NCBI GenBank assembly: GCA_910577275.1
Contig: CAJTMW010000004.1
Span: 35,223 to 99,222 of the forward strand
Direction of reading: 5' to 3'
DNA length: 64,000 nt
From: an uncultured Lachnospiraceae bacterium
GTDB taxonomy: Bacteria; Bacillota; Clostridia; Lachnospirales; Lachnospiraceae
Made by a program: the position numbers and the translations under genes. Below are positions 1 through 8,343 of the stretch, one piece after another (the stretch's first letter is position 1; each line of letters opens with the position of its first letter). The notes beneath the pieces are model-generated. The model was given only the letters and a program-made list of their open reading frames with translations. It had not been told where the DNA came from and made no database searches.

Positions 1-79
1 GCTAACTAACTTCTCTGTAGCAGGCTATTTGGCTGCTCAGGCGAATAGTCAACACCTCCGCGCCCCATAGCAAGCGGAC

Positions 80-313
80 GGGGCATCAAACTTGCAACGC
101 GGCAGAGCTGCGGGGTATTGACCATAAACTACCGGGCTAACCAGTAGACAGGCAGCTTTGAGGAAACCAGCTCAGAAAGATGTATTTATCCTTAAGGAGC
201 CCTTATAAAAACGTCGGTGCTTAACGAGGCCGCGGCAGCAGGCCGAGTTTAGCATCCGCTACGTTTTTATAGAGCGGGAGCGCGGCGACGAAGGATAAAT
301 ACATCTTTCTGAG
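80..313 (-). repeat. Structured repeat element, copy 1 (long imperfect hairpin at the 3' end of the GT2 gene)
   Basis: Positions 171-193 and 291-313 are a perfect 23-bp inverted repeat. Inside it is a second arm pair, TATAAAAACGT at 204-214 and its complement at 261-271, then an imperfect apical stem. The core matches copy 2 (29880-30125): block 190-213 differs at 1 of 24 positions, block 256-294 at 4 of 39. The outer arms are unrelated in sequence between the copies. Similarity continues leftward past the stem (AGCTC at 170-174, CTAA and AAACTAC near 127-140, GGGGCAT at 80-86) and fades below about 80. Bases 1-79 hold no gene I recognise; 62-84 can form a GCCCC/GGGGC hairpin. No T-run follows, so it is not an ordinary terminator. 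Transcription with the leftward gene is inferred. Confidence 0.75.
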
Positions 314-339
314 CGTGGCCCCCTCACTCTACCCACCTG

Positions 340-1362
340 CTACCTCCCCGTCCGCAGCGGTATCACAACCCTCTCATACCCCTTCACCAGAATATAATAC
401 CCTCCCGGCCAGGCCAGCATCACCCGCATTCTCACCTTATCCCCAAAAGCCACAAAGCCATTTCCATAAATCCTCCTGATTTCTCCCCTCTCCCCCTTAA
501 GCATCGCCGCCAAGGCGGCCGCGGCCTCCTTCATCTTCCTGTCCCTGAAATCCACATAGTAAAACAGCATAGTGCGGTAAAAATGATACGCCGCCTTTTC
601 GGAAAGCTCCCCATACCCCGCCTCCTTAAGGCAGGCTATCTGCTCCTTCCAGAAAGGAATCTCATCCTTAAACCTCCGCTCCTGCAGCTTGTGGTTCATG
701 ATGCTGGTTTCCCGGTTCACCAGATAATCATAGAGCGGTTTATCCACAAACACACAGCGGCTAATCTTAAGAAGCGCCCTGGTGGTGTACATAATATCCT
801 CCGATTCCCTCCCCGCCGGAAATTTCAGCCCTTCCGTCACATCCCTGCGGAAAAGCTTGCTCCACACGGAATGGTAAATATGCCATGGCTTATTGTCGCA
901 GATATAAATTTCAAGAGCCTCCCCGCCGGTAAGCACATACCGCTGTCCGGTGAATGCCTCCTGCTGCCCTGCGCTTTCTCCGCCTCCGTTCAGGCTCTGC
1001 CGGTAGGAACAGACTGCCATCTCGCTGTCCGTTTCCTCACAGGCCCTCAGCATCTCCTCGAACATGGAAGGCTCCGCCCGGTCGTCGCCGTCCACAAACC
1101 CTATATAATCGCCAACAGCAGCGGCAACTCCCGCGTTTCTTGCCTCGGCAACGCCCAGATTGCCCGGCTGGTGAAGCACACGGATATGACTGTTTTTTTC
1201 CGCATATCCGTCGCAAATCCTCCCCGTAGCGTCCGACGAGCCGTCGTCCACCACAATAATTTCCAGATTGTCATAGCTCTGCCCAAGCAGGCTGTCCAGA
1301 CACCGGGAAATATAACCTTCTATATTATAAGCCGTCACTATCACGGAAATCAGCTTTCCCAT
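340..1362 (-). CDS. Family 2 glycosyltransferase (GT-A)
   Basis: A 340-residue protein of the WcaA/EpsE type. It should transfer a sugar from a nucleotide-sugar donor to a growing polysaccharide at the cytoplasmic membrane face. The N-terminal GT-A fold is clear: ISVIVTAYN at residues 5-13, VVDDGSSD near 37-44, and the metal-binding FVDGDD at 89-94. The C-terminal half is helical and basic, as in many GT2 enzymes that dock on membranes; no full membrane segment is evident. Its start overlaps the end of the fucosyltransferase-like gene by 13 bases, so the two are probably coupled. It is the last gene of the leftward 5200-340 operon, and structured repeat copy 1 follows the stop. Donor and linkage cannot be read from sequence. 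Confidence 0.9.
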   Translation of the reverse strand: MGKLISVIVTAYNIEGYISRCLDSLLGQSYDNLEIIVVDDGSSDATGRICDGYAEKNSHIRVLHQPGNLGVAEARNAGVAAAVGDYIGFVDGDDRAEPSMFEEMLRACEETDSEMAVCSYRQSLNGGGESAGQQEAFTGQRYVLTGGEALEIYICDNKPWHIYHSVWSKLFRRDVTEGLKFPAGRESEDIMYTTRALLKISRCVFVDKPLYDYLVNRETSIMNHKLQERRFKDEIPFWKEQIACLKEAGYGELSEKAAYHFYRTMLFYYVDFRDRKMKEAAAALAAMLKGERGEIRRIYGNGFVAFGDKVRMRVMLAWPGGYYILVKGYERVVIPLRTGR

Positions 1363-2270
1363 TCTTCCACCAAATCGCCCTTTTCGGTAATCTTAATCAT
1401 TTCTTCTGTGTAAATGTCCCTGTAACACTGGTTCTGCGACCACTTTGACGGGGCAATTATCCTCTTATCCTCCCCGGCGCCAAGCCACGCCCCCCACCAG
1501 CTGAAACTGGAATTTGCAATAATATAATGCCGGCATTTGCTCATCAGATACATGTCCAGGTATCCGGTGTCCTCCCTATTGCCTTCCACCACAACGAACC
1601 GTCCGCCGTCCTCATAATTGTCGCAAATCCATTTCCCGACCCACTCAGGCTCGTTGCTGAACAGGAAAAAGACCGCACCAGGCTCCTTTTCCTCAAAATA
1701 CGCTATGGCCCTTTTGTAATATTCCTCTGTGCAGATTCCCCCGTAGATTTCATCCTTTTCCAGATAATCCCCTCTGCGGATATGCACAGCCACGGCAACG
1801 GCGCTCTGTATCCTTTTCAGATACCCCTCCATCCGCTCCTTTAATCCGCTGTCTAACCCTTCCCATATTTTCCCGGAAAAGGTGAATGCCTCCCGCACCT
1901 GCTCCCCTATATCCTTAAAATATTTTTCGCTTTGGAAATAACCGGTAAGATAGGCCGGCTCCCGCAAAAGCACCTGTTCGTCAAAGTTACAGCTTCCTTC
2001 ATAATACTCCTTTGACCTTCTTCCGAAAAGCTTTCTGCGTACCCTGTGCGAAAATTTCAGAAAGCCGTCGGTTATCTCGTTGATTTCATCCTTACTGGCC
2101 CGGGGATAATCAATGCCGAAAGCCCACAGCATAATCGGGCGCACACCCGGACGGTCATATTCCGAAATATCATCAAACTTGACCTCCCTTCCCAGAGAGC
2201 AAAGCTTTAAATACAACGCATACTGAAACATCTGATTTCCCATGCCGCCTGTCATTCTGATAATATTCAT
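1350..2270 (-). CDS. GT11 family alpha-1,2-fucosyltransferase-like protein
   Basis: A GT11 protein of about 306 residues, expected to move fucose or a similar 6-deoxyhexose from its GDP-sugar onto a glycan. The N terminus has the family signature GGMGNQMFQYALYLKL, and the donor-binding motif HIRRGDY is intact near residue 163. A second family motif, IIANSSFSWWGAWLG, lies in the last third. I start it at the ATG at 2270 (MNIIRM), which follows an AGGGACAGG site; the 42 residues that could be read upstream are low-complexity and not family-like. It overlaps the downstream GT2 and is a paralogue of the gene at 4241-5200. No GDP-fucose synthesis genes are in this window. Confidence 0.9.
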   Translation of the reverse strand: MNIIRMTGGMGNQMFQYALYLKLCSLGREVKFDDISEYDRPGVRPIMLWAFGIDYPRASKDEINEITDGFLKFSHRVRRKLFGRRSKEYYEGSCNFDEQVLLREPAYLTGYFQSEKYFKDIGEQVREAFTFSGKIWEGLDSGLKERMEGYLKRIQSAVAVAVHIRRGDYLEKDEIYGGICTEEYYKRAIAYFEEKEPGAVFFLFSNEPEWVGKWICDNYEDGGRFVVVEGNREDTGYLDMYLMSKCRHYIIANSSFSWWGAWLGAGEDKRIIAPSKWSQNQCYRDIYTEEMIKITEKGDLVEEWES

Positions 2271-2426
2271 AGAACCTGTCCCTTTCCATTGCCGCTTATC
2301 CCCATGCCTTAAAACTCCCTCCCGGCCGCACCTCTCATGTCCGTGCCGCGCTTTTTCATTCTCCGCGCAACCCTCACTTTCATGTCCATGCCGCACCTTT
2401 TCATTCCCCGCTCAGCCCTTAAATTC

Positions 2427-2948
2427 TCACTGTAATATTACAGCCTCTCTCTTATCATAATAAATACCGCCTGCCGGAACATCCTTCCGCACAATACTCC
2501 CGGCTCCGATTACCGCGCCGTCGCCCACAGTCACTCCCTTTAAAATCACACAGTTTGCGCCAACCCACACGCGGTTTCCGATAGTAACCGCCTCGCCGGG
2601 AAATTCCTCGCCCGTCCCCTGAAAATCATGGTCGTGGTCCACAATCACCAGGTTATTGCCGAACTTACAATACTCCCCTATGGTGATTTCCTTCATACAG
2701 GTGATGGACGTATTGATATTAAAAAAACAGTGGCCGCCTATCCGCACTTTTCCTTTTTTCTTGCAGCCGATATAAAGCGTCCCCCTGTTTTGAATTTTTT
2801 TCCCCAGCGAAAGCTTTGCCCCCCCATCGATTTCAATCCGGGTTTTCTCAAGCCCCTGCAAAACGCCCGAGCAAAAACGCCCCCCGAATTTCAGCTTCCA
2901 TAACGGTACATAAAATAGACTTTTTACCGAATTCCAAATCAGACTCAT
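2427..2948 (-). CDS. Left-handed beta-helix (hexapeptide) acyltransferase
   Basis: A 173-residue acyltransferase of the maltose/galactoside O-acetyltransferase class (LbH fold). It should transfer an acetyl group from acetyl-CoA to a sugar hydroxyl or amine. The C-terminal half carries hexapeptide turns (GNRVWVGANCVILKGVTVG) and the usual IGAGSIV segment; the VIVDHDHDF stretch near residue 105 fits the catalytic-histidine region. The start is the ATG at 2948 (MSLIWNS), behind a GAGGG site; an upstream in-frame extension looks non-coding. It lies between a GT4 and a fucosyltransferase-like gene, so it probably decorates the same repeat unit. The acceptor is unknown. Confidence 0.85.
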   Translation of the reverse strand: MSLIWNSVKSLFYVPLWKLKFGGRFCSGVLQGLEKTRIEIDGGAKLSLGKKIQNRGTLYIGCKKKGKVRIGGHCFFNINTSITCMKEITIGEYCKFGNNLVIVDHDHDFQGTGEEFPGEAVTIGNRVWVGANCVILKGVTVGDGAVIGAGSIVRKDVPAGGIYYDKREAVILQ

Positions 2949-3024
2949 TTTTCCCTCATTTTCCCTGCACAGCCGCGCTTCGCACGGCATTCTGCCATCC
3001 TTTTTCCCGCCGGCTGAACCGTTC

Positions 3025-4182
3025 TTACCCCCCTGAAACCTGCCTGTAAATCGCCAGAAGCCTTTCTATATGGGAAGTCATGCTGTACTTTTTTGCCGCT
3101 TCCCTGTAAGCCGCCTCGCCGAGGCGCTTTCTTTTCTCCTCGTCCATAAGCAGCTCCGCCAGAGCGTCCGATAACTCCTCCACATTGCCCGGCTCGCACA
3201 GACGGCCGGTTACGCCGTCCTTTATCAATTTGGGAATCCCCCCCGCATTGGTGGTCACGATGGCCAGCTTATGGGCCATGGCCTCCAGTACCGCCATGGG
3301 CATTCCCTCATAATAAGAAGGAAACAAAAAGACGCCGCTCTCCCTAAGGAGCCTTTCCTTTTCCTCCCCTCTCACCCAGCCGGGGAAAGAAACCTCTTTA
3401 GCCAGGCCCTTTTCCTCAAAAAGAGCCTTTATCTGCATAAGCTCTCCGTCCCCGCCCATGACAAGGGGAACATCCCCCGCCTTTTCAATGGTTCTTCTGT
3501 AAATCTCCGGGATATCATAGCAGCCTTTTCTTTTGCCAAGCTCTCCCAAGAATAATATCTGCCTTTTCTTTTTCTCCGAATGTTCCATCGGCGCCTTCGA
3601 CAGATGCTCCGCTGAAACTTTCGCCTGAAGTTCCGCAGAAACCTCCGCTGACACTTTCGCCGGAACTTCCATGGAACCCTCCGGCGGCAGCTCCCCCGGG
3701 AGCCGGCAGTAATTTTCGAGCACGGTAATCCTCTCCGGCGCGACTATCATTTCAAGATTGCCCCTCCACTCGTCGGAAAGCGCAATCAGCATCTGACACT
3801 TTTCGTAAACCTTCCGCACCAGCTTCTGCTTGCGGGCTGATGCCTTCCGGTAAAAGGCGTCGAATTCAGCCCCATGTATATGGTTGATTATGGGGATTTT
3901 TTTGAAAGAGGCCATATAAATGAAAGGAATCTTCCGGTAAAAGCTGGGACCAAAGGAAGAATGAATATGCACCAAATCCGGCTTCCTGCTGCAAAGAACT
4001 CTTAAAAACGCCGTATAGCCGCGAATCGCCTTGCAAAGCTTTTTCCATTTGCTTCCGTCGCAGTATGACTCCACATAAATGATTTCATACCCCTTTCCGA
4101 ACCCCTGCTCCCTGTAGCCGTTTACCACCGAGGCAATTCCGCCTTTAACATTTCTGTCGGGAACCACCATGCATACCTTCAT
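3025..4182 (-). CDS. GT4 family glycosyltransferase with an internal repeat
   Basis: A two-domain GT-B retaining glycosyltransferase (GT4) of about 385 residues. The N terminus has the acceptor-side glycine loop NVKGGIASV. The C-terminal domain starts at ILFLGELGKRKG and holds FPSYYEGMPMAVLEAMA, the E-x7-E donor motif. An unusual linker rich in Ala, Val, Ser, Glu and Lys separates the domains (bases about 3575-3690). It is partly made of two 36-base tandem repeats at 3608-3643 and 3644-3679. I start at the ATG at 4182, six bases after GAGG; a GTG at 4194 overlaps that site. The gene follows the second fucosyltransferase-like gene in the same operon. Confidence 0.9.
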   Translation of the reverse strand: MKVCMVVPDRNVKGGIASVVNGYREQGFGKGYEIIYVESYCDGSKWKKLCKAIRGYTAFLRVLCSRKPDLVHIHSSFGPSFYRKIPFIYMASFKKIPIINHIHGAEFDAFYRKASARKQKLVRKVYEKCQMLIALSDEWRGNLEMIVAPERITVLENYCRLPGELPPEGSMEVPAKVSAEVSAELQAKVSAEHLSKAPMEHSEKKKRQILFLGELGKRKGCYDIPEIYRRTIEKAGDVPLVMGGDGELMQIKALFEEKGLAKEVSFPGWVRGEEKERLLRESGVFLFPSYYEGMPMAVLEAMAHKLAIVTTNAGGIPKLIKDGVTGRLCEPGNVEELSDALAELLMDEEKRKRLGEAAYREAAKKYSMTSHIERLLAIYRQVSGG

Positions 4183-4240
4183 ATCCTTCCTCACTTCCGC
4201 GCGCTTACCGCTAATCTATGCGCAAAAACCAGCCGCCGCG

Positions 4241-5200
4241 CTATTCCTTCACCGTCCTGTTCACCCGTCCTTTGGCGTTCACCAGAATCATACCCTTTGT
4301 ATAAACGTCGGTGCTGTCCTTGTCGTTCATCCACTTGTCCGGCGCCACCACCAGCCTGTCAGGATTATCGTTCAGCCAGGAGGCCCACCAGCTAAAGCTG
4401 GAATTGGAAATAATGTTATGCCGGCATTTGCTCATCAGCAGCATATCCAGATACCCGGTATACTCCGTGTTGGCTTCCACCAGCACAAACCGGCTCTCCA
4501 GCTTGCGGATTTCCTCCCTGTCCATGCCCTCCGTTATCTGGCTTTCTATCAAATCGTCCACCCATTTTTTCACCCACTTGGGTTCATTGCTGAAAATATA
4601 AAAAAACGCGTCGGGGTATCTCTCCTGAACCAGCCTGACAGCTCCTTCGTAATACTTTTCCGTACAGATACCCTCATAAAGCTCCTCGTCCAGACGGGAA
4701 TCGCTGCGGTACATGTGCATCCCCACCGCCTCGGTGCTCTCGATGGCGTCCAGACAGGCTCTGGTGTTTTTATAGAGCTTTTCCGGCAGATGCATATTCT
4801 CCAGACAGGGAAACTGATATTTCGACCGTACTTCACCGGCAATATCCTCAAAATACTTCTCACTCTTAAAATTTCCTCTTAAGTACATGGAGTCAAAGCT
4901 CAGTACCTTAGGGTCGTAAAATCCCTCCTCGCAGTACTCCAGCGCCCGTCTTCCGAAAATCTTCCTTCGGATTCTCTTTAAAGGATTCATGGAGCCGTCC
5001 GTAAATTCAATGATTTCGTCCCAGGTTGCCCTGGGATAATCAATCCCGAACACCGCCAGCATAATCGGCCGGGTATTCTCGCTGCGATATTCGTTGATAT
5101 CGTCGAATTTTACTTCCTTTCCCATGGAGCGGAGCTTCAAATACAGCGCGTACTGGAACATCTGGTTCCCCAGCCCCCCTGACATCCTGATGATATTCAT
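4241..5200 (-). CDS. GT11 family fucosyltransferase-like protein with a divergent donor motif
   Basis: A 319-residue GT11 homologue and paralogue of the gene at 1350-2270. The N-terminal GGLGNQMFQYALYLKL and the C-terminal IISNSSFSWWASWL are conserved. The usual HxRRGDY donor motif reads HMYRSDS near residue 161 (bases 4697-4726): the first arginine is tyrosine, and the glycine and final tyrosine are serine. Activity may be changed or lost; this is inference. The start is the ATG at 5200, six bases after AGAGGTG; the GTG at 5209 is part of that ribosome site. It is the first gene of the leftward operon and is preceded by a recognisable promoter. Confidence 0.88.
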   Translation of the reverse strand: MNIIRMSGGLGNQMFQYALYLKLRSMGKEVKFDDINEYRSENTRPIMLAVFGIDYPRATWDEIIEFTDGSMNPLKRIRRKIFGRRALEYCEEGFYDPKVLSFDSMYLRGNFKSEKYFEDIAGEVRSKYQFPCLENMHLPEKLYKNTRACLDAIESTEAVGMHMYRSDSRLDEELYEGICTEKYYEGAVRLVQERYPDAFFYIFSNEPKWVKKWVDDLIESQITEGMDREEIRKLESRFVLVEANTEYTGYLDMLLMSKCRHNIISNSSFSWWASWLNDNPDRLVVAPDKWMNDKDSTDVYTKGMILVNAKGRVNRTVKE

Positions 5201-5239
5201 GGTTTTCACCTCTTATCTACTGCATAAAGCTGATTTTAT

Positions 5240-5268
5240 ATTTTACCATACATTCCCTGTTACCACAA
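5240..5268 (-). promoter_or_regulatory. Sigma-A-type promoter for the leftward 5200-340 operon
   Basis: Read on the minus strand: TTGTGG (5263-5268), a 17-base spacer and TAAAAT (5240-5245), about 40 bases before the start at 5200. It diverges from the promoter at 5297-5326. Confidence 0.55.
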
Positions 5269-5296
5269 GTTTATCCCGTTTCAGTCCTCCGCATAC

Positions 5297-5326
5297 TTGA
5301 CCAAACCGCAGTCTCGGCTTTATAAT
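5297..5326 (+). promoter_or_regulatory. Sigma-A-type promoter for the rightward 5413-9435 operon
   Basis: TTGACC (5297-5302), an 18-base spacer and a perfect TATAAT (5321-5326). A transcript would start near 5333 and carry a leader of about 80 bases before the gene at 5413. Confidence 0.6.
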
Positions 5327-5412
5327 ATCATTACATTTTCAGCAGACTTTTGTCATATTCGGATAAAAAAACTGCCTATATATACAAAGACTAACATAAG
5401 AATGAGGAAAAA

Positions 5413-6801
5413 ATGCAGTTTAAAATACATAACACCATCAAAAACAACCTTTTCTCCGCCTCCATGTTGATAATCAGCCTAGCTTTTTATCTTTTTTTTG
5501 CCTTTTTTGACGGGGCTGTCATCTGTGTGGATTCGCCCGGTTACATAGAAATGAATATTTCCCGGGAACCCTTTTATCCCCTGTTCCTCGCCTTTTTCCG
5601 GCTTTTATTCGGGGGCGCTTCATCGGATTTCTATCTGTTTGCGGCCATTGTCGCCCAGAGCATTTTAGCGGCGGCATCGGCCTGGTCGCTGGCGGCTTTC
5701 CTTCACAGGGAATTTCGCTTAAACAAACCGCTTTCCCTGCTGATACTTTTTATCCCCATGGCGGTTTCCCTTTTATGCCGTTTTGCCGCCCTGCGCGGCT
5801 CCATGTACTCTAACAGCATTATGACGGAAGGCATCGCCATCTCCTGTTACCTGCTCTTTTTCCGTTACCTTTTTGAGTATACCCTGCGGCAGACAAAAAG
5901 GAGCTTTTTTGCATGCGGCTTTCTGACCTTTCTGCTGATTTCCACAAGAAAACAGATGGTGATTTCCCTGTTTATGCTGGTAATCTGTATTTTTATTGTC
6001 TATTTTAAAAAGAAAAATTATCTGGGAGCAATCGTCGTCTCCATGCTCTGTTCATTCTTTATCTTATTGTGTAATGCGGGCCTTGATTTGGGGTATAATT
6101 ATATTTTAAGGGGAGAGGCCGTTACCCATTCCAGCGATACCCGTTTTATCACCACAATGGCGTTTTATACCGCAGAGCGGGACGATTACCAATATATAGA
6201 AGACGAAAATATTGAAAACCTGTTTCTGGAAATTTATGACATCTGTGACGAAAACAACTATCTAAAATCCTCGGCTGAAAGCGGATGGCTGAACAGGGTT
6301 TCCCATTTCGGCGATTTCTACGACTGCATTCAAATCGACACCATGTGGCCCCATATCAGCGCCTATGCCAAAGAGCATTACGGGGACGACATTGTGGACA
6401 TAAACGTGAATACGGACCTTATCATGAATACCATTAATTCCTCCGTCATTCCCCACAATATCGGGAAAATTGCAGCCACCTTTCTGGATAATTTCCTGTC
6501 GGGCCTGATTACAACGGTGGCGCAGAGAAACGCTTTGCTTATCTGGTACAGCTTTTTTATTTACATGCTTTATATCCTGCTGCTGTTTTACCATATGCGC
6601 AGGAAGCAGAGCCGCAGCCTGTTTTTGTTTTCCATGCTGACTCTCTTTTCCATTATTTTAAATGTGGGGTTGGTGTCGCTGGTGATTTTCTGTCAGACTA
6701 GGTATACTATTTACAATATGGCTTTGTTTTATATCAGCTTACTGCTGATGCTGTATGAGCCGGCCGGAAAGCTTTTGAAAGGACGTCAGCATGCTGTTTA
6801 A
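5413..6801 (+). CDS. Multi-span membrane protein, possible GT-C glycosyltransferase
   Basis: A 462-residue integral membrane protein of no named family that I recognise. A hydrophobic helix begins near residue 15. It is followed by a short loop with DSPGYIEMN and EPFYPLFLAFFRL, which resembles the first extracytoplasmic loop of GT-C enzymes (an acidic residue followed by a tyrosine/proline-rich helix). Eight or more further spans are visible, with a soluble stretch of about 100 residues around 225-330 and a C-terminal pair of helices. It opens the rightward operon and overlaps the MBOAT gene by 11 bases, which suggests coupled translation. GT-C membership is inferred from topology and loop composition; a polymer exporter or modifier is also possible. 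Confidence 0.7.
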   Translation: MQFKIHNTIKNNLFSASMLIISLAFYLFFAFFDGAVICVDSPGYIEMNISREPFYPLFLAFFRLLFGGASSDFYLFAAIVAQSILAAASAWSLAAFLHREFRLNKPLSLLILFIPMAVSLLCRFAALRGSMYSNSIMTEGIAISCYLLFFRYLFEYTLRQTKRSFFACGFLTFLLISTRKQMVISLFMLVICIFIVYFKKKNYLGAIVVSMLCSFFILLCNAGLDLGYNYILRGEAVTHSSDTRFITTMAFYTAERDDYQYIEDENIENLFLEIYDICDENNYLKSSAESGWLNRVSHFGDFYDCIQIDTMWPHISAYAKEHYGDDIVDINVNTDLIMNTINSSVIPHNIGKIAATFLDNFLSGLITTVAQRNALLIWYSFFIYMLYILLLFYHMRRKQSRSLFLFSMLTLFSIILNVGLVSLVIFCQTRYTIYNMALFYISLLLMLYEPAGKLLKGRQHAV

Positions 6802-8329
6802 CTCCTACCTTTTTATTTTTCTGTTTCTGCCTCTGGCAGTGATTGGCTATTACGGTTTTCACCATATCAATAAGCCCAAAGCTGCCCTCAGCTTTCTGAC
6901 AGTTGTGTCATTATGGTTTTGCGGCTGTTACAATCCTTATAATCTGATTGTCCTTATCGTCAGCATTCTGGTAAATTACGGTCTTGTGGCCGGCATGAAA
7001 AAATTTCCCGCCTCACCGGCAGCCATGCATGACGGGCAAAACTGCCACGGGCGTAGCGGCTCCCTCGGAAAGCCAGCCGTCAGGAAACTCTTTCTGCTAG
7101 CCGTCCTGCTTTCTGATATCGGCGTTTTACTTTATTTTAAATACTTTGATTTCTTTATTGAAAATATCAACAGCGCTTTTCACACCGGTATTCCGCTGCT
7201 ACGGCTAACGCTGCCGCTAGGCATCAGCTTTTACACCTTCCAGCAGATTTCCTATGCGGTTGACGCTTACAAAGGGGAGTGCGAAGACTATAGTTTTTTA
7301 CAATATGTATGTTTTATTTCTTTCTTTCCTAAACTGACCCAGGGACCTATCGTCTACCATAAGGATTTGCTCCCCCAGCTTCATGAAAAGGCGGCGCAGA
7401 AAATTGATTATGAAAATCTGTGCAGAGGTGTCTACGCCTTTGCCCTTGGCCTTGCCAAGAAGGTTCTTCTGGCGGACAATTTTGCCAAAATTGTCAATGT
7501 GGGCTACAGTAATATCAGCGCTTTGAACTCCCCCGGCGCATTTCTCGTGATGGTTTCCTATTCCCTGCAGATTTATTTTGATTTCAGCGGCTACTGCGAT
7601 ATGGCTTACGGAATCTGCTGTATGCTGGGGATAAAGCTCCCTCTTAATTTTAATTCTCCCTATAAGGCCAAATCCATTTCGGATTTCTGGGACAGGTGGC
7701 ACATAAGCCTCACCAGATTGTTCACCAGATACGTGTACATCCCTTTGGGAGGCAGCCGAAGGGGGAAAGCAAGAACCTGCCTTAATATACTGATAATCTT
7801 TTTTTTAAGCGGACTGTGGCACGGAGCCAACTGGACTTTTATTTTGTGGGGACTGATGCACGGGTTTATAATGGTATTTGAAAGGGTGACAAACATTGCC
7901 TCCCTGAAAATCCCCAATTTTATAAAAACCTGCGTCACCTTTTTACTCATCACCCTTGCATGGAGCCTGTTTCGCGCGGACAGTATCGGCGACGCGGCAG
8001 CCCTCTGGACGCAGCTCTTTTGCGGGGGCTTTGGCGGCGGACTGTTTTTGCCTGTTACGGAAAAATTTCAGGAAATTGTGGAAATCGGCTTTCTCTACCG
8101 CGTCGGACGCTTGGCCGGGCTCGGGGGTCTCTTGGAGCAATATCCATGGCTTCCGGTAACCGCCTTCACCGGCATATCCTTAACTGCCTGCTTTACTATG
8201 AAGCACACCCAGGAAAAAGCCGAAGGCTTAAAGCTCACGGGCCGGAAACTTCTGGTAACGGTAATTCTTCTTTTCTGGAGCATTATATCGCTGTCGGAAA
8301 TCAGCGAATTTCTGTATTTTAACTTTTAA
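6791..8329 (+). CDS. MBOAT family membrane O-acyltransferase (AlgI/DltB-like)
   Basis: A 512-residue membrane-bound O-acyltransferase. Family members such as AlgI, PatA and DltB move an acyl group across the membrane onto a polysaccharide or teichoic acid. LPLGISFYTFQQISYAVDAYKG near residues 140-160 and the NFNSPYKAKSISDFWDRWH segment are diagnostic. GLWHGANWTFILWGLMHG near residues 340-357 carries the conserved catalytic histidine pair. About ten membrane spans are visible. A hydrophilic insert of about 30 residues (near 75-100) lies between early helices. The SGNH-like gene follows by 14 bases; MBOAT enzymes usually work with such a partner. The likely job is O-acetylation of the polysaccharide made here. 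Confidence 0.92.
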   Translation: MLFNSYLFIFLFLPLAVIGYYGFHHINKPKAALSFLTVVSLWFCGCYNPYNLIVLIVSILVNYGLVAGMKKFPASPAAMHDGQNCHGRSGSLGKPAVRKLFLLAVLLSDIGVLLYFKYFDFFIENINSAFHTGIPLLRLTLPLGISFYTFQQISYAVDAYKGECEDYSFLQYVCFISFFPKLTQGPIVYHKDLLPQLHEKAAQKIDYENLCRGVYAFALGLAKKVLLADNFAKIVNVGYSNISALNSPGAFLVMVSYSLQIYFDFSGYCDMAYGICCMLGIKLPLNFNSPYKAKSISDFWDRWHISLTRLFTRYVYIPLGGSRRGKARTCLNILIIFFLSGLWHGANWTFILWGLMHGFIMVFERVTNIASLKIPNFIKTCVTFLLITLAWSLFRADSIGDAAALWTQLFCGGFGGGLFLPVTEKFQEIVEIGFLYRVGRLAGLGGLLEQYPWLPVTAFTGISLTACFTMKHTQEKAEGLKLTGRKLLVTVILLFWSIISLSEISEFLYFNF

Positions 8330-8343
8330 ATAAGGAGGACGGC

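Noticed and set aside
1..79. Possible RNA gene at the left edge
   Set aside because: A GC-rich hairpin at 62-84 is visible, but there is no promoter, terminator or family I can name, and the region is cut by the window.
171..313. Phase-variable invertible promoter flanked by 23-bp inverted repeats
   Set aside because: The arms differ between the two copies, one arm is coding sequence, no clear promoter lies inside and no recombinase gene is present.
583..1413. Long open frame on the plus strand opposite the GT2 gene
   Set aside because: It is antisense to a clear glycosyltransferase, has no family features, and reflects codon bias; the same holds for 12908-13699, 38396-39130 and 57843-58715.
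4293..4311. Third copy of the structured element (short match to the core near AAACGTCGGTGCT)
   Set aside because: Only about 13 bases match, inside a conserved fucosyltransferase-like coding region, with no inverted arms.
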